Source of the DNA: CAWCKS01 sp963796195
Lineage (GTDB): Bacteria; Pseudomonadota; Alphaproteobacteria; Rhizobiales; Xanthobacteraceae
Assembly: GCA_963796195.1 (NCBI GenBank)
Contig: CAWCKS010000013.1
Span: 1-64,000, forward strand
Direction: 5' to 3'
DNA length: 64,000 nt
Part shown: positions 8,955-15,638 of the stretch, piece by piece
How positions within the stretch are numbered: position 1 is the first letter of the stretch
How the letters are laid out: every line of letters starts with the position of its first letter
Program-made: the position numbers and the translations under genes
The notes under the pieces: generated by a model
What the model was told of the DNA's origin: nothing
What the model saw: the letters and a program-made list of their open reading frames with translations, nothing else
The model's database searches: none

Positions 8955-9759
8955 TCAGCGCCCTTCCGCTGACGACATATCGAAAACCTCGCCGTCGTAG
9001 CCGGCCTCGGCCGGAATCTTCAGCTTGCGGCGCCCGTCCTCGTTAAGGATTTGCGGCAACACGGTGACGATCTTGTCGCTGCGCGCGGCCGCGATCGTGT
9101 GCGCGGCGCTGGTCTGCTTGGCGAGCTTGATCAGGTTGCGCGTCGTCGGGAACAACAGCTTGAAGCGGCCGGTGGTCGCGCCCTCGAGCGCCGCGCGCGG
9201 CGAGACCCAGACCGAATCCACCGACTCCTTGCCGTCATGGGCGCCGACCTGATCAGCCGGAGCGAGCGCCAGGAAGAAGTGCGTGTCGAAGCGCTTCGGC
9301 AGGCCTGCCGGCGTGATCCAGTGCGCGTAGGGCACGAGCAGATCGAGCGCCAGCACGAGCTGCGCTTCGAGCCAGGATATCGGCGAACTTGATCTTGCCC
9401 TCGCACAGCGCTTCGCGATGCGCGGCTTCGACCTGCGAGGCGCGTTCGGCCGAGACGAGCTCATTTGAGCCGCGCGGCCGCGCCAGCAGAATTCCGGATT
9501 CTTCAAACGTCTCGCGGATCGCGGCGACCCGCAAGCCGAGCAGGATGGGATCGCTGATGCCGCCCGCGGTAAACAGCTCCGGCTTGCCGAGCAAGTCCTT
9601 GTCGCTGGCGTCGACGCTGCCGCCGGGAAACACCAGCGCGCCCGACGCGAAATCGATCTGGTCGTGCCGCACCATCATGAAGATTTCGAACTCGTCGGCC
9701 TGCTGCCGCAACAGCAGCATGGTCGAAGCAGGGCGCGGCTGCACTTCAGGTTTTGACAT
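8955..9759 (-). pseudogene. NUDIX hydrolase (NUDT7/NUDT19-like), frameshifted
   Basis: The first frame starts at ATG 9759 (MSKPEVQPRPASTMLLLRQ) and contains the phosphohydrolase region, FPGGSVDAS followed by a Nudix box ending RVAAIRETFEESGILL. At about 9370 the reading passes to the neighbouring frame. That frame continues the fold as LALDLLVPYAHWITPAGLPKRFDTHFFLA and runs to the stop at 8955. Joined, they make about 268 residues, normal for this subfamily, which hydrolyses nucleoside-diphosphate-linked substrates such as CoA or its derivatives. Its position next to acyl-CoA genes fits that idea but does not prove it. The break is a single base. Confidence 0.8.
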
Positions 9760-9781
9760 TGTTATTACTTTTCTCCTTTGC

Positions 9782-9826
9782 GCATGATCTTGCCGGAAAA
9801 CCGGTACCCACTTTTCCGGATCATGC
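9782..9826. repeat. dispersed palindromic repeat, copy 1
   Basis: Outer arms GCATGATC (9782-9789) and GATCATGC (9819-9826) enclose inner arms CCGGAAAA and TTTTCCGG around CCGGTACCCAC. The GGAAAACCGGT core recurs at three other intergenic sites in this window. It lies one base past the stop of the DapA-like gene and could end or process its transcript. Confidence 0.8.
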
Positions 9827-10777
9827 TCAGACAGCTCTCAGCTGCACATTCAGATTGGCGCGCTTGTCGGTGCGCGCCAGCCGCGCCAGCAGATAATCGA
9901 CCTCGGCGCGCGCGATGGCGCTGAGCGACGAGCCGGGCTTGCGCTGCGCGTCGCTCGCGATCGCGCCGCGGCGCTTCAGCACATATTTCCGCACGGCGAG
10001 ACCAACGCCCTGCTGCTGTTCGTAACGGACCAGCGGCAGGTGTGCATCGAACAGATCGTGGGCGGCGTCGCGCTGGCCCGATTTCGACAGCCTGACGACG
10101 TCGACCAGCATGTCGGGGAAAGCGTAGCCGGTCATCGCGCCATCGGCGCCGCGCTCCATCTCGAAGTCGAGGAACAGGCCGCCATTGCCGGTCAGGATCG
10201 ACAGCGGCCGCAGCGAGCCGTCGTTCTGGAAGCCGCGCAACGCGGAAATTTTTTCGAGTCCCGGCCAGTCCTCGTGCTTCAGCATCACACAGGACGGACT
10301 GTCCATCACGATGCGGCGGATCACGGCCGGCGTCATGACGACCGAAAGCGTCAGCGGATAGTCCTGCAGCACCCAGGGGATATCGTCGCCGATCGCCTCG
10401 ATCGCCTGCTTGAAATAGGTCGTGATCTGGTCGTCCGTACGCAGCGACGGCACCGGCGCGATCATCACGCCGGCGGCGCCGGCATCCATCACGCCGCGCG
10501 CCAGCGATCGCATCGCCGCAAAGCCCGGCGCCGATACGCCGACGATGATCTGCATGTCCTTCGCCGACTTGACGAAGCGGGTTGCGACGCTAAGCGCCTC
10601 CTCGCCGTCGAGTTTCGGCGCCTCGCCCATGATGCCGAGCACGGTGATGCCGTTGCAGCCGGCGTCGCGATAGAAATCGCACAGGCGATCGATCGAGCTG
10701 TCATCGATGCGGCCGTCGTCATGGAACGGCGTCGGCGCAATCGCGAAGGTGCCTTTGGCCTGAGAGGTGAGCTTCAT
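9827..10777 (-). CDS. dihydrodipicolinate synthase/N-acetylneuraminate lyase family protein
   Basis: A 316-residue class I aldolase-type TIM barrel. The Schiff-base lysine is in CVMLKHEDWPG, and the conserved tyrosine is in WVLQDYPLTL. GNGGLFL is the glycine-rich strand. The start ATG 10777 begins MKLTSQAKGTFAIAPTPF, typical of the family. This superfamily covers DapA, sialate lyase, KDG aldolase and several retro-aldolases of aromatic or acyl catabolism. It lies downstream of a beta-oxidation gene set on the same strand but behind a strong terminator (10859-10895), so it may have its own promoter. I would not call it DapA: the sequence is divergent and the context is catabolic. Confidence 0.85.
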   Translation of the reverse strand: MKLTSQAKGTFAIAPTPFHDDGRIDDSSIDRLCDFYRDAGCNGITVLGIMGEAPKLDGEEALSVATRFVKSAKDMQIIVGVSAPGFAAMRSLARGVMDAGAAGVMIAPVPSLRTDDQITTYFKQAIEAIGDDIPWVLQDYPLTLSVVMTPAVIRRIVMDSPSCVMLKHEDWPGLEKISALRGFQNDGSLRPLSILTGNGGLFLDFEMERGADGAMTGYAFPDMLVDVVRLSKSGQRDAAHDLFDAHLPLVRYEQQQGVGLAVRKYVLKRRGAIASDAQRKPGSSLSAIARAEVDYLLARLARTDKRANLNVQLRAV

Positions 10778-10858
10778 CGGGCGGGTCCGGGGTTGTTTGC
10801 AGCATCTTCGGCTGATTTGGCCGTCGCCGCAATCCGGCCCTGTCGACCCAAATGGCCA

Positions 10859-10895
10859 GAAAAAAACGCCGCGCGGTATTTCTGTCCGCGCGGCG
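10859..10895 (-). terminator. intrinsic terminator of the acyl-CoA operon
   Basis: On the minus strand a perfect 10-bp stem, CGCCGCGCGG with CCGCGCGGCG and a 9-base loop, is followed directly by a run of T. It lies 21 bases past the stop of the SDR gene. Confidence 0.9.
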
Positions 10896-10916
10896 CTTCG
10901 GTCGGAACGGCAGGCG

Positions 10917-11777
10917 TCAGACGACCTTGGCGTCGTCCTTGAAGAAGATCTTGTCGGCGTGTTTGGCGATATCCTGAGCGGTATACGGTCCGGTCGGAGT
11001 CCAGCCCTCGGCCATGAAAATCTTCATCTCGCGGATGCCGCGCGCGCTCGAGACCCCAAGGATCTTGTTGGTCTGATCGCCCGAGAGATCGCTGACCATG
11101 TAGAGCATGCCGGGGGCAATCATGTCCGGCGGCCACGGTGCGTAGCCGGAACCGCGCCGCTCCTGCAAATCCTCGGTCATGCGGGTCAGCGCGCCCGGCG
11201 ACATCGTCCAGACCCGGATGTTGTAGCGGCGGCCCTCCAGCGACAGCACGCGGGTGAAGCCGGCGATGCCGGCCTTTGCTGCGCCGTAGTTGGTCTGACC
11301 GAAATTGCCGATCAGGCCAGAGCCCGACGAGGTGTTGACGATGACGCCGCCGCCATGGTCCTTCATGAACTTGAACACCGGCAGCGTGGCGCAGAACGTG
11401 CCTTTCAGGTGCACGCGCACCACCGAGTCCCACTGCTCTTCCGTCATCTTGGCGAAGGTGCCGTCGCGCAGGATGCCGGCGTTGTTGACGAGGATGTCGA
11501 CCTTGCCGAATGCCTTGATGGCGTCGTTGAACAGCGCCTCGCCGCCGGCCACGGTGCTGATGTCCGAGCCATTGGCGACCGCCTTGCCGCCGCCTTCCTT
11601 GATCGCGTTGGCGACCTTCTGCGCCATGCTGGCGTCCTTGCCGGAGCCGTCGCGCGGTCCGCCGAGATCGTTGACAACGACCGAAGCGCCCTCCTTCGCA
11701 AACAGCCTGGCGTAGGCTTCACCGAGGCCACCGCCGGCGCCGGTAACGATCGCGACTTTCTTGTCGAGCAAACCCAT
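10917..11777 (-). CDS. SDR 3-hydroxyacyl-CoA dehydrogenase, MFE-2 dehydrogenase type
   Basis: A 286-residue short-chain dehydrogenase. Start ATG 11777 (MGLLDKKVAIVTGAGGGLG) is preceded by AAGGAG. The cofactor motif TGAGGGLGEAYA, the structural NNAG and the catalytic Ser (NTSSGSG), Tyr and Lys (NYGAAKAG) are present. The long insertion after VVVNDLGGPRDGSG is characteristic of the dehydrogenase domain of peroxisomal multifunctional enzyme 2. It follows the hydratase-2 gene on the same strand, so the two together rebuild an MFE-2 as separate proteins. This would convert 3-hydroxyacyl-CoA to 3-ketoacyl-CoA with NAD, probably with (3R) stereochemistry by analogy. It is the last gene of the operon, followed by a strong terminator. 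Confidence 0.9.
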   Translation of the reverse strand: MGLLDKKVAIVTGAGGGLGEAYARLFAKEGASVVVNDLGGPRDGSGKDASMAQKVANAIKEGGGKAVANGSDISTVAGGEALFNDAIKAFGKVDILVNNAGILRDGTFAKMTEEQWDSVVRVHLKGTFCATLPVFKFMKDHGGGVIVNTSSGSGLIGNFGQTNYGAAKAGIAGFTRVLSLEGRRYNIRVWTMSPGALTRMTEDLQERRGSGYAPWPPDMIAPGMLYMVSDLSGDQTNKILGVSSARGIREMKIFMAEGWTPTGPYTAQDIAKHADKIFFKDDAKVV

Positions 11778-11806
11778 TGCAGTTCTCCTTAGCAATTTAT
11801 TAGTTT

Positions 11807-11881
11807 GCGCATGTCCTTTTCGGAAAACCGGTGTCCACCCATCGGGTCAAGCCCGAGGGCAGGCTTTTCCGGGACATGCGC
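11807..11881. repeat. dispersed palindromic repeat, copy 2 (with inserted loop)
   Basis: Outer arms GCGCATGTCC (11807-11816) and GGACATGCGC (ending 11881), with the GGAAAACCGGT core and CTTTTCCGG. Compared with the other copies it carries an extra piece of about 25 bases containing CGGGTCAAGCCCG. It fills the gap between hydratase-2 and SDR and touches the hydratase stop codon. Confidence 0.8.
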
Positions 11882-12744
11882 TACGCGAGCTCGGTTCTGC
11901 CGTTCCTGACGACGGTGACGTTGCGCGCCTTCACGCGCGCCTCGAACGACACGACGTTGCCGTCCTTCCAGAGATCCATGGTGACCGTGTCGCCGGGGAA
12001 TACCGGCGACGAGAACCGCGCAGCATGCCGCTTGAACGCGGTCGGATCGTAGTCGGCAAAGGTCTGCAGCACGCCGCGGCAGGTGATGCCATAGGTGCAC
12101 ATGCCATGCAGGATCGGCACGGGAAAGCCGGCGCGCTTGGCAAACTCGGGATCGCTGTGCAGCGGATTGCGATCGCCCGACAGACGATAGATCAGCGCCT
12201 GGTCCGGCCGCGTCTTGATGTCGACCGACTTGTCCGGCGCGCGCTTCGGGATCGGGTGCGGCTCGGGCTGCCCTTCGGACGGACCGCCGAAGCCGCCATC
12301 GCCGCGGGCGAAGGTCGAGGCCAGCAGCGTCGCAAGCTTCTCGCCGGATGCCGCATCGCGCACCACGGTCTCGCGCTGGATCACCGCGCCCTTGTCCTTG
12401 CCCTTGTCAAAGACGCCGGCCACGCGCGAGTTGGCATAGACCTTGGCGGTCGCCGGCATCGGCTTGTGGAAGGTGATGTCGCGCTCGCCGTCGACCGACA
12501 TCACGCGATTGAGGTCGATATGGCCGGGATTGGCGCCCCAGACGCAGACCGACGCGAAGGTCGGCACCACCTTCAGCGGCTTCTTGGTAAAATAGCCCTC
12601 GTTGACGAATAAGAGCTCCTTCTCGTCCAGGGGATCGTTGCCCATGCCGATGCCGAGCGCATACAGCATCACCTCGCGGTCCGACCACGAGTACGGCACG
12701 CCCTCGGTCTTCAGCTTGAGGACATCGGGATAGTTGATCGGCAT
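11881..12744 (-). CDS. enoyl-CoA hydratase 2 (MaoC/hotdog, MFE-2 hydratase type)
   Basis: A 287-residue double-hotdog protein. The C-terminal half carries the hydratase-2 motif YRLSGDRNPLHSDPEFAKRAGF then PILHG, including the catalytic Asp and His. The N-terminal half is the degenerate hotdog that forms the substrate tunnel. The family hydrates trans-2-enoyl-CoA to (3R)-hydroxyacyl-CoA and accepts bulky chains such as bile-acid or methyl-branched CoAs. It lies between the acyl-CoA dehydrogenase genes and the MFE-2-type SDR, so the operon covers the first three steps of a beta-oxidation spiral. Start ATG 12744 gives MPINYPDVLKLKTEG. Confidence 0.9.
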   Translation of the reverse strand: MPINYPDVLKLKTEGVPYSWSDREVMLYALGIGMGNDPLDEKELLFVNEGYFTKKPLKVVPTFASVCVWGANPGHIDLNRVMSVDGERDITFHKPMPATAKVYANSRVAGVFDKGKDKGAVIQRETVVRDAASGEKLATLLASTFARGDGGFGGPSEGQPEPHPIPKRAPDKSVDIKTRPDQALIYRLSGDRNPLHSDPEFAKRAGFPVPILHGMCTYGITCRGVLQTFADYDPTAFKRHAARFSSPVFPGDTVTMDLWKDGNVVSFEARVKARNVTVVRNGRTELA

Positions 12745-12765
12745 TGCGGTGTCCTCGCTGTTGGG

Positions 12766-13902
12766 TCAGATGCCCTTGAGGCGGGCGAAGCGCTCGCGGT
12801 GATAGGCCGACGAGCCGAAGGATGCCTCCAGCGTCCGCGCCCGTTTGATGTAGAAGCCGGCGTCGTGGGCGTCGGTCATGCCGATGCCGCCGTGCAGCTG
12901 GATCATCTCGCGGCTCACATAGTTGACGAGGTCGTTCGCCGTCGCCTTGGCGAGCGAGGTCAATTCCGACACGTCGGCCGCATCGCCATCGATCGCGGTC
13001 AGCGCTTCATCGACCGTCGGCCGCGCCAGCTGAATCTGCGTGAACAGATTGGCCGCGCGGTGCTGCAGCGCCTGGAAGGTGCCGATGACCTGACCGAACT
13101 GGACGCGCGTTTTCAGGTATTCCAGCGTGGTCTCGAACGCCTGAAGCGCAACCCCAACCTCTTCGGCCGCGATCGAGGCGTAGACGCGATCCAGCACCTT
13201 GGTCAGCAAGCTGTTGCCGTCGTCGGCCTTGCCAAGCACGGCATCGGCGCCGACCTCGACGTTGTCGAACTTGAGGTCGGCATAGCCGCGCGAGTTGATC
13301 AGCTCACGCCGCTTGCGGCTCAAGCCCTTGGCATTGGCCGGCACCAGGAACAGCGTCACGCCCTTCGCGTCGGTCGGCTTGCCGCTGGTGCGTGCCGCGA
13401 CGACGAACACGTTGGCGGCCAGACCCTCGAGCACGAAGGTCTTGTTGCCCGACAGCGAGTAGCCGTTGCCCTTCTTGGCCGCGGCAAGCGCGATCTTTTC
13501 GGGCGCGTAGCGCGGGCCTTCGTCGATCGCGAGCGCCGCGACCGCCGAACCGTCGGCGATCTTCGGCAGCCACTCGTTCTTCTGGGCATCGCTGCCACCG
13601 AGCGTGATCGCGCTGGCGGCACCAATCGCCGAGCCGATCAGCGGCGCGGCCACGAGCTTGCGGCCGAACTCTTCGAGGATGACCCCCATGCTGCGGTAGC
13701 CGAAATCCGAGCCGCCGAAGTCCTCGGGGATCACGACGCCGGTCCAGCCCATGCCGGCGATCGACTTGAAGGTCGCGGGATCGAAGCCGATCTCGCTGCC
13801 GCTGTCGCGGATCTTGCGCATCGCGCTGACGGGCGAGTGATCGGTCACCCAGCCCTTCGCACTGTCGCGCAGCATCTCCTGCTCTTCGGTCAACAATGTC
13901 AT
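12766..13902 (-). CDS. acyl-CoA dehydrogenase (small partner)
   Basis: A 378-residue FAD enzyme of the acyl-CoA dehydrogenase family. It has the N-terminal helical domain, the flavin region (EVGVALQAFETTLEYLKTRVQFGQVIG) and the C-terminal motif MIQLHGGIGMTDAHDAGFYIKRA. It is shorter and more divergent in the middle beta domain than its neighbour at 13936-15150. Tandem pairs of unequal ACADs often form heteromeric enzymes, such as pimeloyl-CoA or steroid side-chain dehydrogenases; that is inference here. The genes are 33 bp apart on the same strand. It probably oxidises an acyl-CoA to its 2-enoyl-CoA for the downstream hydratase-2. Confidence 0.9.
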   Translation of the reverse strand: MTLLTEEQEMLRDSAKGWVTDHSPVSAMRKIRDSGSEIGFDPATFKSIAGMGWTGVVIPEDFGGSDFGYRSMGVILEEFGRKLVAAPLIGSAIGAASAITLGGSDAQKNEWLPKIADGSAVAALAIDEGPRYAPEKIALAAAKKGNGYSLSGNKTFVLEGLAANVFVVAARTSGKPTDAKGVTLFLVPANAKGLSRKRRELINSRGYADLKFDNVEVGADAVLGKADDGNSLLTKVLDRVYASIAAEEVGVALQAFETTLEYLKTRVQFGQVIGTFQALQHRAANLFTQIQLARPTVDEALTAIDGDAADVSELTSLAKATANDLVNYVSREMIQLHGGIGMTDAHDAGFYIKRARTLEASFGSSAYHRERFARLKGI

Positions 13903-13935
13903 GACGCTCTCCTCAAAACTCTCGCTATGCCGCGC

Positions 13936-15150
13936 TTATTGATGGTCCATCAGACCGAGCATGCGCTTGGCAATGATGTTGTTCTGGATCTCGGTCGTGC
14001 CGGAGAAGATCGTCATCGCCTTGTTGGACAGGAACGCCCGGGTGGTGTCGAGTTCATCCTGCTTGAACTGGTCGCCCTGCCAGCCGAGCCCCTGCTCGCC
14101 AAAGATTTCGACCAGCAGCTCCTCACGATCCTGCTGGATGCGCGCGCGGGCGTTCTTCGCCACGGACGTAAACTCGCTCGGCCCCTGCCCGGCCTTGGTC
14201 TCATCAAGCATGCGCTGTTGCATCAGCTTCAGCGTGCGGAACTCCATCATGTGCTTGATGATGCGCTGGCGCAGGTCCGGGTCCGCAATGCGGCCCTTCT
14301 CGTCGACACCGAGATATTCCTTGGCCACCTCGTCGAGCGGACGGGTATCGCCGGCCATTTGCCGGCGCCGCGTATCGGTGGCGTTGCGCTCGAACTGGAG
14401 CAGCCGCTTGGCGATGGTCCAGCCCTTGTTGAGCTGCCCCATCAGGTTCTCCTTCGGCACCTTCACGTCGGTGAAGAACACTTCGGAAAATGGCGACTGA
14501 CCCGAGATGATGCGGATTGGCCTAACCTCGACGCCGGGCGTCTTCATGTCGATCAGGAGGAAGCTGATGCCCTCCTGCTTCTGCACATTCGGATTGGTGC
14601 GGACCAGGCAGAAGCACCAGTCGGCGAACTGGCTGCCTGAGGTCCAGATCTTCTGGCCGTTGACCAGATAATGGTCACCCTTGTCCTCGGCCTTGGTCGA
14701 TAGCCCCGCGAGATCGGACCCGGCGCCCGGCTCGGAGTAGCCCTGGCACCAGCGCACCTCGCCGCGCGAGACGCGGGTCAGGTGGAGCTTTTTCTGCTCT
14801 TCGCTGCCGTGCTCCAGCATGGTCGGGCCGAGCAGCGTTGTGCCCATGCCGGTCATGGGGTTGAACGCCCCCATGTTGAAGAATTCCTGCGCAACGATAC
14901 GGGCCTGCACGGTCGGCAGCCCGCCGCCGCCATAGGCCTTGGGCCAGCCCGGCGTACCCCAGCCCTTGGCGGCCACGCGATCCTTCCAGAGTTTCCAGTC
15001 CGGCCCGTCCGGATAGCGCGGCATGCTTTGGAAATATTCTTCCAGCTTGGTCTTCAGCGACTCCGGGAAGTTCTCCTTGATCCAGGCGCGCGCTTCATTC
15101 CGGAAAGCATCGAGCTTTGCGGTGTCTTCGACTTCGGCCAGGACGTTCAT
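13936..15150 (-). CDS. acyl-CoA dehydrogenase (large partner), first gene of operon
   Basis: A 404-residue ACAD starting MNVLAEVEDTAKLD. The middle domain contains WCQGYSEPGAGSDLAGL and KIWTSGSQFADWCF, the flavin and substrate-contact motifs. The C-terminal SGTTEIQNNIIAKRMLGL is the usual ACAD ending. It opens a minus-strand operon (ACAD, ACAD, hydratase-2, SDR) divergent from an acyl-CoA synthetase gene. The pair resembles long, branched or dicarboxylic acyl-CoA dehydrogenases of Bradyrhizobium, but chain length cannot be read from sequence. Confidence 0.92.
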   Translation of the reverse strand: MNVLAEVEDTAKLDAFRNEARAWIKENFPESLKTKLEEYFQSMPRYPDGPDWKLWKDRVAAKGWGTPGWPKAYGGGGLPTVQARIVAQEFFNMGAFNPMTGMGTTLLGPTMLEHGSEEQKKLHLTRVSRGEVRWCQGYSEPGAGSDLAGLSTKAEDKGDHYLVNGQKIWTSGSQFADWCFCLVRTNPNVQKQEGISFLLIDMKTPGVEVRPIRIISGQSPFSEVFFTDVKVPKENLMGQLNKGWTIAKRLLQFERNATDTRRRQMAGDTRPLDEVAKEYLGVDEKGRIADPDLRQRIIKHMMEFRTLKLMQQRMLDETKAGQGPSEFTSVAKNARARIQQDREELLVEIFGEQGLGWQGDQFKQDELDTTRAFLSNKAMTIFSGTTEIQNNIIAKRMLGLMDHQ

Positions 15151-15638
15151 GGGATGTCTCCGGATCGTGGACGTTTGTTGGTTTCAGGTTCGGTCGCAGT
15201 GCCGTTCTAATTCCGCATGCTGCAATGCAAAATCAACGTTCCTGCGATATCGGCAAATTCTGCAAGACCATGGTGCGCAATAACCGGCGCGCCTCGTCTC
15301 CTCGCATGCATTTCCTCATCGGCGCTGTCGCGCCCGTCTTCTATTGTTGACTGTACCGCGCGCCCTTCCGCGCGCAACACAGTTGGCGTTCCATTTTCTA
15401 AGCACCAAGGCTTTTCTAAGCATCAAGGCTCGCACGCTCGCAACAGCGCGTTTGTCATTGGACGTATTCTCAGGCCGAGGGATGGGTGCGTGGCCGAAGC
15501 CGGCTCGCGATGCTAAAGGATTGCGTTCCCGCATGGGATTTGCTTTGCCTTCACCACAAAGGCTTTGACGCGTGTTCCGCTCGCGACTGCAGAGTGTGCG
15601 GGCTATCGCCTTCAAGAAGACGACCAGGAGAGACGCCG
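15151..15638. promoter_or_regulatory. divergent promoter region between ACAD operon and acyl-CoA synthetase
   Basis: Nearly 490 bases with no supported gene, placed between two divergent acyl-CoA catabolism genes, so it should hold both promoters and probably a shared operator. It contains the 18-base direct repeat described separately. AGGAG at 15626-15630 is the ribosome binding site of the rightward gene. Confidence 0.5.
15394..15429 (+). repeat. tandem 18-base direct repeat in divergent promoter region
   Basis: TTTTCTAAGCACCAAGGC at 15394-15411 is followed immediately by TTTTCTAAGCATCAAGGC at 15412-15429, with one mismatch. The tandem arrangement in a control region suggests a regulator binding site, though slippage is an alternative. 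Confidence 0.6.

Noticed and set aside
12799..14640. A 613-residue plus-strand open frame opposite the acyl-CoA dehydrogenases
   Set aside because: Antisense shadow rich in Arg, His and Leu, with no start signal or domain.
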